DNA from: Dasypus novemcinctus
Lineage: Eukaryota > Chordata > Mammalia > Cingulata > Dasypodidae
DNA length: 64,000 nt
NCBI RefSeq assembly: GCF_030445035.2
Contig: NC_080673.1
Location: 176,619,216-176,683,215, forward strand
Direction: 5' to 3'
Shown here: piece after piece, positions 37,901 through 49,400 of the stretch
How the letters are laid out: each line of letters starts with the position of its first letter
How positions within the stretch are numbered: position 1 is the first letter of the stretch
The notes under the pieces: generated by a model
Database searches by the model: none
What the model saw: the letters and a program-made list of their open reading frames with translations, nothing else
What the model was told of the DNA's origin: nothing
Translations under genes and position numbers: made by a program

Positions 37901-39159
37901 ATATTTCCTTTGTAACGTGCAAGAAAAAATATGTATACATTTCAAAAGTGTCTTTAGAAGTATTTTGTCTTAATAGGTACTTACAGATTATACAAGGCAG
38001 AACTGCTTTAATGCAGTTTCCTAACAAAGTACTAGAATTGCATCTTTTCATAGTCTAATTAATAATCAAACATAAACATGTTCAATTATTGATACTTTAG
38101 TCCAATGTTTTTATTTCAATTACATATCTTCTTTTATCCTAACTATTATACATAAACTAACACCAAAATGAAAAGCCCATTTAAGAAAGAGCATAAGGAA
38201 ATAACCCCAAAGGCGTACCCCCACCAAAAAGAGAAATGGTTTTCAAAGATAAGCGTTTTGGTGAACTATAGTGAATTACCAACCTATATTCCAGGCTGCT
38301 TCACATTACAGTCTAAGAAATTCTGCAAAGCAGGAAACTACCCAAAGCTGCATTGTTTCTACAGTTTGCTAGAGAGCTATCAAGGCTATGCCTTAACCAG
38401 GTCACAAACATTCAGTGATGGGAACCTTTGCTCCCTTCTCCTGTTATCCCCTGATTTGTCCATAGATTGTCACTTTTGTTTGAATGTCCCAGCTCAATTC
38501 CCAATTGCTAAATCATCTTCTATAGAGCAAGTGGCTCAAAATCTGCACTGTGTCTTTCTATTGCACTGATAAAATTGCATTTTCCAACTTTGAGATGTAT
38601 GTACTGTGAGGAATGTTACTGCCCAGAACTCATTTCTTTCATTTTCAGTTTGGATTTATTTTGAGTTCTATATTAAATAATATTCAAATCACACTAATGA
38701 CAAAGTTAATTAGGGTATTATTTTGTTTCAATGTTGTGAGTCTCAAAATAGTTCTATATTGCACAGGATTCAAAATTAATGTACTTGTGTTTTATGAAAT
38801 TATGCATTGAACAAGTGAAAATGCAATTGGCAATTTGAAAATTGGTGATGTGACAAGGAAGCATAACCTGGATTCTCAAATGATAATAGTGGGCTTAATT
38901 TATAGGATTGTATGCTAATGCATCTTTTTTCCCTTACCTTACTACCCACAAATGCAATAACTTTAAAAAGTAGAATCTTCCCTGATAATATCCGAAATTA
39001 AACTTGAATCTCTACTAATTGTCTATTACCATAATACCAAAAATATGTCTCATTCATTTTTCAGTTTTGAGCTTTCAAATAAAATCCATATTGAAAGAAG
39101 CATGTCTTTGTCATATAGAGACAATGTAAAAAGAACCAGTATTTGAGTGTTTCTACACG
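34984..39159. other. Repeat-poor DNA downstream of the protocadherin exon
   Basis: No recognised transposable element in about 4.2 kb. Several minus-strand AATAAA hexamers occur, so part of it may be a distal 3' UTR. Confidence 0.5.
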
Positions 39160-39177
39160 TGCACGGGTTCAGCTGCC

Positions 39178-39183
39178 TTTATT
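39178..39183 (-). terminator. Candidate polyadenylation signal for the protocadherin transcript
   Basis: TTTATT on the plus strand is AATAAA on the transcript strand, about 950 nt after the stop codon, with a GT-rich stretch downstream. There is also an AATAAA inside the A-rich tract at 39847-39852. Which site is used cannot be told from sequence alone. Confidence 0.35.
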
Positions 39184-39778
39184 TTTTAATGTATTTTCAC
39201 TTCAAGACCAAATCTACTTCATGATATCCCTGATCCACAATATGATCTTTGGCCTTTTAATGACACAATCATTCCAGTTAGTTGATAATATTGGTCCTGT
39301 TCTGAAAACGAAAAATGTAATTTTTACAAGTCATAAGTAGTGGCACTGATACATGTGATCAAGATTGTGTGTTTATTGAGACTACTCAGTGACTGTATGG
39401 AATTGAATTTGATACTCCCGACTTGAAAATATGCCAGTTTGGTACAGCAATCTCTGAATGAGCATTGTCTTGCTGCCAGTCAGTTAGAATATTAAAGCTG
39501 TAATCTTCCCAAAGTACTTCTTAATGGAACTGCTCATATTTCTAAGGACTGTACCTTTAGAGAAACTCTATCATTTTTGAAGAACTGTCTTTGATGGCGA
39601 TAAACCATATTTTAATGTATGTCTGAAATATGTTTTACCTGACCTGCTATTTTTGACCAGCTGGATGACACTCGAACAAAATCAAAGTGACTAAAATCAT
39701 GCTTTCGATTAGGGATAATGAGAGTGTGTTGTGTTCTGCTAATCAGGCTTGTTACCATGGAAGGAATTTGCAACCATC

Positions 39779-39861
39779 TTTTTTTTTGTTTTTCCTTTCC
39801 TTTTTTTTTTTTTTTGTGTGTGGGGGGGTTGGTTTTGTTTTTTGTTTTTATTTTTTTTTTT
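39779..39861. repeat. T-rich tract with a G-run
   Basis: Poly-T blocks interrupted by GTGTGTGGGGGGG. It lies in the presumed 3' UTR, where the transcript would carry an A-rich stretch with a C-run. Confidence 0.85.
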
Positions 39862-40130
39862 GGAAAGGTTGGTGGGGATGAGGCAGAGTGGGTGCTGGGA
39901 ATAAGTGAGGGATTAGACATGCAAGTAACAAGGATGGTTTCTACATTGTACATTATAATCAGGCTAACAGTATCACTAATGGCCTGATCTGGAGGCAGAA
40001 GTGGCAGGCAAAGCTTTGTCTCTTTGGTAGCCCCCTCTTTTTGATTAAATGGTTTTGCTTTGTAAGGTTTGTTGCCCCTTATTCTCCTTCTCATTCATGA
40101 AAAGAACTTTGCTGTTGCTCCTTTTATAGC

Positions 40131-40507
40131 CTACAGGTAAACTTCTCTTCTAGTGAGAGTATTGACAGGAGATGGCTTGTATTCCCCTGTTTTTGTAAGG
40201 GGAATATCCTCAGGGTTGGCTTCCTCATTTTTGCTGAAACTAGCTGTGCTGAAGGTCTCATAGGATGAGGTCAACTTTTTGTTCAGGAGGTTTCTGTTGC
40301 GGTCACCCATGATGGCGGCCTCACCATTCGCCAGATTTTCCTGGCTTCCTCGTTCATCTACAGGCATGAAAGTGGAGAGTTTGGGCTGGCTCTTCTTCCT
40401 CTCTGGAGAAGTACGGACAGGCATCCAGCAGGAGTCTGAGTGGCCATATTCATCACACTCACGGGTGCACTTCCCAGTCAGGGCTACATCTGGAAGAGGT
40501 CTTGAAT
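40131..40507 (-). CDS. PCDH9: Terminal coding exon of a delta-1 protocadherin, best match PCDH9
   Basis: This exon encodes the last 124 residues of the cytoplasmic tail of a cell-adhesion cadherin of the plasma membrane, mainly neuronal. Read on the minus strand, a pyrimidine-rich tract and a CAG acceptor (40508-40510) precede the exon. The first two bases complete a codon split after its first base, so the intron is phase 1. The tail has the cysteine-containing segment CTRECDEYGHSDSCWMP near its start, a motif shared by delta-protocadherin tails. A basic Ser/Thr-rich stretch and an acidic segment (NEEANPEDIPL) follow. It ends at REVYL and a TAG (40131-40133). The last three residues V-Y-L fit a class II PDZ ligand pattern (inference). 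The frame is intact and is the only strongly protein-like host sequence in the window. The paralogues PCDH1, PCDH7 and PCDH11 share the cysteine motif; PCDH9 is assigned because the tail after the motif matches my recollection of that protein. An upstream in-frame ATG at 40532 is intronic and not a start. Confidence 0.9.
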
Positions 40508-40540
40508 CTGAAATCCAAAGAGAAGAACTCATTGAAGTTA
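40508..40540 (-). promoter_or_regulatory. Splice acceptor of the protocadherin last exon
   Basis: On the minus strand the bases just before the exon read as a T/C-rich run (ttctctttggattt) followed by CAG. This is a normal mammalian 3' splice site. The protein similarity begins exactly after the AG, and the residues read from the intron side do not look like cadherin, which fixes the exon boundary. Confidence 0.85.
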
Positions 40541-41822
40541 TACTTTCACTAGCATGCTTTCCTGATTTGTATGAAATTGAAGGAAAATAGTATATATTTT
40601 CCTTACTATCTTCTTTCCCAACATCCTACAGCTCATCACCCCACAGAAAAGATTTATTTCATCTATATTAAATACAAGGTTTTGCAAAAAGTTCAAATAT
40701 TGTAAAGAGAAAATAGACAAATTTCCCTGTGTAGATGAAATAAGTATATATGCATTTATTATGGGACAGGGCCATGTGGATGTCCTGGAATAGAAGCATG
40801 ATGTATATATCTATATATATTTGTATGGGTATAATTTTGTTTTTCAACATTTAACATAAAATTATTATTTCCAAGTAAATAATTTTCTGTACTTATAAAT
40901 TATCCCAGAAATGGTGTACTTCTGCCAATTTGATTCCTTCTTGCTTATACATTATTCATGGATGCAAATATGCAAAACCATATATTTAAAATAATTTCTA
41001 AGACTCAGAAGTAGAACCTAAATTGACAGCACATTACATCACGTTAAAAAATAAAAGTGCAAAGTACAAGTAGGTTATGGATATGTGCATATAAAAACAT
41101 AACCACCTAGTCCATCCTACTCCATATACCTCCCCCATGTCAAATGACCTAATATGTGCTATTAGATAATTCCCTGAGTGTTCACATAAAAATATACTTC
41201 TGAATGTGTTTGCTGAATGGAAATGTTATGTGCAATGGAATGTGTTAGTCAAATATAGTTAATTTCCTAATCTTTGGATGAAATACCATATACTCCTAAA
41301 TAAAAGAGTTGCCAGTGGAATGGGAAATATGTTCTAATTCTAAAGAGCTAAGTCATTTCTAGAGAGTTCTTAGGGATCAAGATTAAAGAAAGCATTTAAG
41401 AATTACATGTATGTACAATTAAAATCATTGCATGTGTCTGTCTTTGGAGAATGGTTATGTATGACCTCAGCATTAAAAATAAATCTTTGTTTATTCACAG
41501 ATTTAGTTTTTCTTTGAGAGTAAGAGAGAGAAATGTTGCTCTACCTCAACAGATTCAAGGGACCAACCTCTAAGGTATTATACATTTTATAGTTTATTTT
41601 ATTGCTGTATAAAAGAACATAATATGACTGTGCTCCAATTTACATACAGTTATCATTTCATTGAAAGGTGTGGGATTAAAGAATGAAAAATTTTAACCAC
41701 TGAAAATACATCCACAACCACTGCAAACAGTAAGATTCACATACACATAATCCTAGGTGTATTTGGTTAAAAATAGAAGATGGGACTATTTAAATTATTC
41801 CCAATATATTTAAATTATAAAC
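40541..41822 (-). other. Last intron of the protocadherin gene, first part
   Basis: Non-coding, AT-rich sequence next to the splice acceptor. I recognise no repeat family here and no coding potential. The intron continues to the end of the window. Confidence 0.6.
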
Positions 41823-42546
41823 TGTTGTGACAATTTGAAGTGCTTTTGCTATCCAAAAAGATAATGTTCTTAAACTAATCTCTTTCTGCCTGTGTGGTAT
41901 CTTTTGATTGCATTAGATTCCCTTTAGCTGACTTGATTAGGTTGCTTTTGATGGGACTACATCAATGAGGGATTGGCCAGATTGAATCTCTGCCCTTTTG
42001 CTGAATCTGATATGAAGGGAGACACACACATAGGAAAAAGGAGCTCTGATCTGCCATTTTTGATCCTGCCATGTGAGAGAGGACTCAAGGATCACTAGCA
42101 GCCAAAGCTTAAGACAAAGCCCCCAGAGGCTGGGGCCATGAGTAGCTCAAGGGGGAAGAGACAAGCCCAGGCTGAAGAGAGGAGCTATATGCCTGTTCAC
42201 TCACAGGTGAACTTGGGAAGAAAGCAGAGCAACTGGGACTAAGAGAGGAGGCCTGGTAAAACACAAGCCCTGTGCCTGGTTGCCCACGGTTTAGCTCTGG
42301 GAGACAGTAGATTCTGTAGGGGAAGGCAGGGACCTCAGCAGAGATCGGCAGCCACATTTGCCATGCAGCAGCACCCCAGAATGACCAGTAGCTGACTTTC
42401 GTTAGAAATCATCTCTGCTGATGCCTTGATTTGGACATTTCACAGTTTTGGAACTGTAAACTTTTACCTCTCATAAAAAATTTTTATTATAAAAGCGATC
42501 CCATTTCTGGTACTTTGCTTTGGCAGCCCCGTGTCAAACTAAGACA
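41823..42546 (+). mobile_element. Solo MaLR-type LTR in the protocadherin intron
   Basis: It is related to the LTR at 5137-5763 (GGACTACATCA, GCCATGTGAGAGA, GATTTGGACATTTCA, end AACTAAGACA) but longer, with extra G/A-rich sequence in the middle. I found no convincing target duplication. Confidence 0.75.
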
Positions 42547-43254
42547 CTATGCTTTGGTATCCCCCACCTTACTCCCTGTATTTTGACATTTTATTCTTAT
42601 TTTGGCTATCATTTGCAAAGGGCACTTTATATTTTACCCTGCCAAATCTCCTAAATCAAGGCAGTCCAATAATACATGCCATTTTTCCTTCACTTACGGA
42701 TAACTGAAATATTATTTGCCAACCTATCAAATTTTGAACCACTGTGGCCTAGAAGTTTTTTGAGGTGTTCAGAGTTCAAAAAAGAAATGCCAGAGTTCTT
42801 TACAGGAAAACTAGAATTAATTTTCACTTTCTTAAAGTTACATAAAGTGCAAAGGTAATTATTTAATGCAATATAATATGGCATATGGCACTATTTAACT
42901 TCTAAAATCTTTTGATTTTATCATCAAAAGAAAAGGTACTTTCCTATTCATTTTTTTTACACTAAATTCCCTCTGTGTCTAATTTATATTTTAGAAACAT
43001 TGACAAATTTTTGAGTGACTTTTATAATCTAGTTGGTATAAAAATCTTCTAAATGAGCTAACTGTGAGTATTTTAGGAATATTTTCTATTTTGATGTACT
43101 GTGTTTTTTATTTTGAAGCTGACCTATGCAAAGTGTAAGATCAGATCTAGATTTTACTCTAAACAACCCTTTTAATCACCATTTAATTCTTCCAAAGTTT
43201 TCTTTTTTCCTTTGATAGTGCCTATTAAGAACATGAGGAAATAATCAGGAATTT

Positions 43255-44355
43255 ACTGAAAAAGGGGGTAAAAGACTCTCTATATGGGCAAAAGACTTGA
43301 CTAGACATCTTTCCAAAGAAGATATACAAAAGGCCAGAAAGCAACTGAAAAGATATTCAGTATCATTAGCCATCAGGGAATTTACAAATCAAAACCACAA
43401 AGGGATACCATTTCATACACATTAGAATGATTGCTATTAAAAATCCAGAAAATAACAAGTGTTGGAAAAGATGTGGAAAAATAGGAACACTCAGTCCCTG
43501 CTGGTGGCAATATAAAATGGTGCAGCTGCTGTGGAAGACAGTTTAGCAGTTGCTCAGAAGGCTAAGTCTAGAATTACTATATGACCCATTAATACCACTA
43601 TTATTTTCCACAAAAGAATTAAAACAGAGACTCCAGCAGATATTTGCACACCAATTTTCATACTAGCATTATTCAAAATTGTCAAAAGATGTAAGTGACC
43701 TGAGCATTAATCAACTGATGAATAGATAAATAAAATGTGGTAAATACACACAATGAAATATTACTGAGCCATAAAAAGGAATAAAATCTTGATACATGCA
43801 ACGATATGAATGAACCCTGAAGACATACATTGAGTGAAATAAACTAGACACAAAAGGACAAATATTGTACTATCTGACTGATTTGAAACAATTAGAATAA
43901 GCAAACTTACAGAGTCAAAATCTAGAATATAGGTTACCAGGGAACAGGGTGTCAACAGGGAATGGGAAGTTAAGGCTTAAAATATACAGGGCTCCTACTT
44001 GGAATGACGGAAATGTTTTGGTAATGGACAGTGGTGATGGTAGCACAACATTGTGATTATAATTAGCAGCCCTGAAAGGTATATCTGAATATGTTTAAAA
44101 TGGGAAACGTTAGATTGTATATATGGTAACAAAATTTTAAAAAATCCATGGAACTACACTACACAAACAGTAATCTCTAACATAAACCATGGAATATATT
44201 TAATAGTACAATTATAAAAATGTGCTATCATCAATTGTGACAGATGTTACACAGCAAAGAGGGTGTTGGTGATAGGGTAGTAGATGGGAATCCTATATTT
44301 TATGCATGATTCTTCTTTAGCCCACAACTTCTCTAATAAAGGGGGAAAAATATAA
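43255..44355 (+). mobile_element. Older L1 fragment: ORF2 end and 3' UTR
   Basis: The sequence follows the end of L1 ORF2 (the stretch encoding the HFSKED-like region through the MEYYSA-like region) and continues into a 3' UTR ending in a G-rich run and a short A-rich tail. Many stops and indels show it is older than the 6.6-16.1 kb copy. It lies in the protocadherin intron. Confidence 0.8.
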
Positions 44356-47300
44356 AAAACTCCATGAATATGGTTGTAAATTCACTGCAGAAGTGACCTA
44401 GAATGACATATAAAATCACTTCTCTGGTTTTTCTTACCCATTGTACCTTAAACAGTTTACCACAAAGTCAATGACTTACACAGGTTGCTGCTTTTCAGGA
44501 ATTAATGTGTTTCTACTTTGAAATTCAGTGCACCTTGTTTTTCCAGTGTTTGAGATGCACTTAGAGACCACTTATAAAGTCCAAAGTCAATTTTAACATT
44601 CTACCAACTCTTATCTGTGTTTAACTTGTACACCTGAACTACATATAGTTCATAAAATGTTAGATCTGTATAAATTGACTTAATTTCCAATCTACTATGA
44701 ATAAAATGCTCTGCCATTCTTTCCCCCTGCCTTTACTTCATAGTCTGGCACATTTCCTGCTAAAATTGATTTCTACTTACAGCTTTAAATGAAAAGCTTC
44801 TTGTCTTCTGTGCCATCATTCACATGTGGCAGCCACATCTCTATCCAAGAAGCACAACTTACAGTAAGAATCTCCTGTCATTTCCAAAGTCAAACACTTG
44901 ATTGGGGACCACAGTGGAAGTTGACAAGCCTAATTGGCTGAGACATGTTGCTGTTTTTATCATCAAATTTAGAATATAATCAAGAAAGGCTATAAGAGAT
45001 TCATCACGAGCAATCAAAATTTCCAATCTGGATGACTCAAATGAAACCTCCAAAGAAATGCCAATGATTAACTAATGCAATTTGTATTGTGATGCAATTT
45101 ATTAAGGGAATGTAGGAGGGAAATAGTACTTTTCCATGTTTATCCATTTTATTATCTTGATTATGCTTGCATATATTATAAACATTTGAGAACACAAAAG
45201 CTAGATAGGGTCTTAGATAGTCATCAAATACATTTACTTCTGCTTTTCAAAAATGATATACTCTTAAAGTATTCTACTTTTGTGGGATCATCCAGGCAGA
45301 TCTTCCATACCTTGTCATCCTTCATAGTCTTTTACTTAAGAATGTGTTTAGTAACACTTAAAAACATTTATTCTTTAGTTTAGAACTACTCCCTTAAATT
45401 TTAATCTCATAGTGAAGACAGAAAGAATCTAATACCAAATCTTTAGTGGTACTGGATAAATCAATAAAAAAGTAAAACGTTCTATATCAGTGATATTCTC
45501 TATATTTCTATATTTTTATATCACTATATATTTCTATACAGTAATATTCTCTTATAAGTATTTTCCACAATAAAGCTAGTTTTTTAAGTGGCTTTTGTTT
45601 CTTCTTCCCTACTTAATCATAGCAAACCTTGAAAAACAGAAAGTAGGGGATGGCATTCATCAGATCCTATTCTTGCTTTAGCATTATTTGCAGAGTTCCC
45701 CATTTTTACCTAGTTATGCTGTTTACTAGAATCATTGGATCATTTTGGAGAGTTAAAGTTCTTTCTTAGATGTAAAGTTAATTTTGCTCACTAAGGTACA
45801 CAGTTTAAGCCATCATAACAGCAAGCAGTTTAGAATGATTTACAAATGATGCACTTTCCCATACTTGATTCCTTTGTCTCCTCACTTCAACCAAAGAGCA
45901 TGGAGGATCAGGGCAATGAGAGGTCCAGCCTATGGGAGACATGAGGCCAAAGAACAAGTGTTTTGGCTTTACTTTGGTGTTTTTCCCATTCCACAATATA
46001 GATCCTTCTTAAAATGTAACACCTGAGATATTTAGAAGTCAATTACTATTACCCCAATCCCTGAGAAATAGCTACAGTCCCCAAAGAGGAAAAACAAATA
46101 TCTGGGTAGCACAGGGAGAGATGGCACGATGTCACAAAATTTTACTACTTAGTGAAAAGAATGGTGCAATTTCCCCAAAATGATAAATTTCCTAAAGTAG
46201 GGGAAATTATACACTAATTTAAGAAGTCAGTTTCTCTCAATAAATGGAGTATATCCCTTCTGAGTAAGGATAGCCTGGTGGGTGGTGGGAAAATGCTGCT
46301 AGATATTGTCACAATGACCACAACAAGAAGTGACAGACAATACGGCAGAGAGTCATTAGAAATAACAAGGAAAGCACAGATTTTATAGAGGGCATTTAAT
46401 GTTTCCAGAAGTTGTCCTATACAATTCAGAAGCCTTTATGGGCATCCTTATTATAGGAGAGCACAGTGAAATCGTTCAGATTCTTGAAGTTAGTTCTGCA
46501 CCAATTAGGATTGTGAATATGCTGAGTTATTGCATTCTGCCAGAATCCTAGACCACTCTGCTTCCAGCCCTTGGCTCAGCCTGAGAAGACAGGAACTTTC
46601 TGCTTAATAAGTGAAGTCATGAACTTGTTACATTTAGTTTTAAAACATTTTTGCTGAGTTTGTCTTTGATTTTTTGTTTGCTTGTCTGTTTTAGTGTTTC
46701 TTTAGAGCTTAGATACCTACAGCTATACGAACCCTTCGTTTATTTGTTTAATATACAAATTAGTGAATTCACTGACCCCATGAGATAAATGGGTGGTTAG
46801 TCAACGTGTAGACTTCTCAGACAAATCCTTTCCTTAAATTGGTTATTCCGAATCAACTGACACATTCTTAACAATACTTGACAAAATTCTGCACATGAAA
46901 AATTGCAGTATTTCTCTTTTGTGGAGAAAAACATGTAGGCAGACTTTCTTTTTTTTCTTCATAAGGTATTCATCTTTCTTTTTTTACTTCCTGACTTCCT
47001 GAAATACGCTGCCTTGTCCATCAGCACATGCAAAATTTGATACAACTTGCTGGACTATGAAAAGGTTCTTAAAAGGGAAGAATAAGAAAAATGAACGATA
47101 AGTGCCAAGTGTTTTCCAATAAATATTTTAGCATTTCTTTTATTTTCATCGTCCAAATGGAAATATCTCTTTTACTTAAAAGATTGAATCAAATGCTTCA
47201 TTTAAAAATAAGTATGAAAAAAGTATTTATTTTTGCCTGATAGGGCTGTGAGGAAATCATTAAATAAATGTAGGTTAGCCAAAACATTTTTATATGGAAC

Positions 47301-47730
47301 ATTATTATAGTAGTAAATAGTACTATGGGGATGAGTTTTAAGAGATATCCACCAGTTTAGGGTTGTCTTTTTTATATAAATAACGGAAAGAACCCTGCCT
47401 TCTGCCTGGGCTCCTGGGGGAATTAAGAAGGCTAGAAAGGCAAGCATGTAACAGATCACAGAGGTGGTGAGGAGCGGGCTGGGAAGCGCTGTCTTAGACA
47501 AGCAGTTTGTGATCTACTCAATGCCCTCTTTGGGGAAGGAGAAGAAATTTATAGTAACCTAAGTGTGGTTCATGGCCACATAAAAGGGGCTAAGAATTCT
47601 AAAGTATGTTCTGATTTATCATAGAATCACCTGATCCGACTGGAATTGAAGGGAATATAAGGACCACCCTTTACTTGAGTTTCATCTGTATCACTCTCCA
47701 GTACTTAAGGGACAATAAACTTGGGGAAAG
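44356..47730. other. Intronic sequence, nothing recognised
   Basis: AT-rich intron DNA of the protocadherin gene with no recognised element and no coding potential. The stretch 42547-43254 is alike. Confidence 0.5.
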
Positions 47731-47935
47731 ATGAGTAGGTTTGGAGTCCCAACATAACTGAGTGTTATTCTGGACTCAACTCTTTATAAGCTGTATGACT
47801 CTGGATACAATCTCTGCGAGCCTCAAGTTCTTCTGTGAGATAGTAATACCTACTGTTTACCCCACAGATAAAAAAATTAATGTTTATAAAGCCCACTGCA
47901 TAATACCTGGCGCCAGGTAGGTGTTCTATAAATCA
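47731..47935 (+). mobile_element. MIR SINE
   Basis: Diverged copy with GTATGACTCTGGATACAA, a GAGATAGTAATACCTACTGTTTACC segment and a GGTAGGTGTTCTATAAAT end. Confidence 0.72.
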
Positions 47936-47997
47936 TCCCTGCAGAGATTTATGGAGGGAGAGATACTTTTTCTCCCTGCAGTCTTCCCTAAAGGAAA

Positions 47998-48240
47998 TGG
48001 GTATGGTTTAAGAGCCTAGGCTCTGGAGCCAGGCTCCCTAGATACAAATCCTAACTTTGTCACTTTGTGCTAGTATAGCTTGGGGTATGTTACTTGATTT
48101 AAATTTCTTTGTCTGTGTAATGGGATTAAGAGTGAATTAACTTTTTAGAATTATTGTGAGGATTTCATGTGTTAAAGTATTAAAGTACTCAGAATAATAC
48201 TTGTTACACAGTAAGATCTCAATAAATATCAGCTACTTGA
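47998..48240 (+). mobile_element. MIR SINE
   Basis: A good match from GGTTTAAGAGCCTAGGCTCTGGAGCCAGG-type head through GTGTAATGGGATTAAGAG to the AAGATCTCAATAAATATCAGCTA end. Confidence 0.87.
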
Positions 48241-48489
48241 GGTGCCCAGTGTCTTATCCATAATACAGTATACAAAAAAGCTCTCAAATACCAAACTTTT
48301 TTCCCATAAATTTACAACATATCTGATCAGAAATAATACAAAAATAGTTTTCATCTTTATCTCACATAATATATATGTGCAGAAAAAAAAGTGTGGCTAA
48401 TTAAGAATGCTATATCAGATCAATAATGATTTGTAAAATAATACATGTATATGTATGATACTACCTTTCCTAACATATGAATTATTCTG

Positions 48490-48855
48490 AACTTTAAGAT
48501 ATATATGGCCCAAGGGTTTCTAACCTAGGTTTCAAGAGGTCTACCACCTTCTGCCTTTGCCCTTGGAAACCCTGGCTAACCATCCTTTGAGAAAACCTCT
48601 GTCTGGCCTCTGAAAATGAAAGATCATATGCAGTAGTGGCCAGTTGTCCCAGCTGAGTCAACCACGAATTAATTCCCCTTGTAAAGGCAGCCACATCAAG
48701 TGAGACAGGCAGAAGTAGCAGAAGACCTAGCTAGCCAACTGATAAAAAAGGAATAACAAATCTTTGTTGTTTGCAGTCACTAAGTTAAGTTTGTTTGTTT
48801 GTTGTCTGGGGGGTAGAGTTTGTTGACATAGCAATAGATAACTGAAATAATAATA
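48490..48855 (+). mobile_element. MLT1-like LTR fragment
   Basis: The right end reads aacaaatctttgttgtttgcagtcactaag, then cagcaat-type sequence, as in MLT1 LTR ends. The left part is diverged. Ancient mammalian MaLR, partial. Confidence 0.6.
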
Positions 48856-48895
48856 ATTGATTATATTATCTGCAATAAAAAAAAATCACAGCTCC

Positions 48896-49400
48896 AAACA
48901 AGAGGCTTAGATCCGGAAGCAATATATTTTGCTTCTTTCATGCCCCTCCTGGTAGTCCAGTAGGTCCTGGGTCCTAGCTCCCCTCCCGAAAGGAAACAGC
49001 CCACAGCCCAGCATGCATGCCCCAGGACACAAGTTAAAATGTAACAAACCTCCCCACAGGAAAACAATGTACAGATGGTATCTTAGTCTGTAATTATTTC
49101 CAGGCTGTACACTTCCCACAATAACATCACCGGACGGCATTCTTTGTGCTTCATGTGACCCTAGCAGAAACTGTTAAGAAATGTCTTTGTTCTGAGACCC
49201 TATATGTTTGCCCCTCATTTTTGCACCTCTTTGCAGAGCTCTGTGTTTATTGTCCAGTCTGCCACCACCAGAAAATCTCTCCTGTCTATAAGTTCCAATA
49301 AATAAAGCTTATGTCTGACACTTTACCAGATGCATTCTTTTGTCTTGCAGTCGCCCCGACCCGTGTCCTCCAGAAACTGGGCTGGAGCACCCCTTTATCA
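48896..49400 (+). mobile_element. Possible retroviral-type solo LTR, edges unresolved
   Basis: A tandem AATAAATAAA at about 49298 follows a C/T-rich region and precedes a U5-like stretch (CTTGCAGTCGCCCCGACCC). Composition differs from the neighbours, with more C and several CpGs. I could not find matching ends; the 11-base atgtaacaaac repeated near 49037 and 49403 may or may not be relevant. Confidence 0.45.

Larger units (their letters stand above)
39160..40130 (-). other. PCDH9: Probable 3' UTR of the protocadherin gene
   Basis: This stretch follows the stop codon in the direction of transcription and has no convincing reading frame. On the transcript strand it holds a long A-rich tract interrupted by a C-run (complement of 39779-39861). 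The first well-placed AATAAA past that tract is the complement of 39178-39183, followed on the transcript by a GT-rich stretch. I take that as the likely proximal end. Further AATAAA hexamers occur on the minus strand nearer 38650, 38107, 37425 and 37270, so longer UTR forms are possible. Confidence 0.5.

Noticed and set aside
38168..38569. Open frame of 133 codons on the plus strand
   Set aside because: No recognisable motif, no neighbouring exon signals that I can support, and composition like the surrounding non-coding DNA.
39612..40094. Open frame of 160 codons on the minus strand just after the protocadherin stop
   Set aside because: It is in the presumed 3' UTR, and much of it is lysine and threonine from the A-rich tract.
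40530..40532. In-frame ATG upstream of the protocadherin exon
   Set aside because: It lies in the intron before the CAG acceptor; the codons between it and the acceptor do not resemble the protein family.
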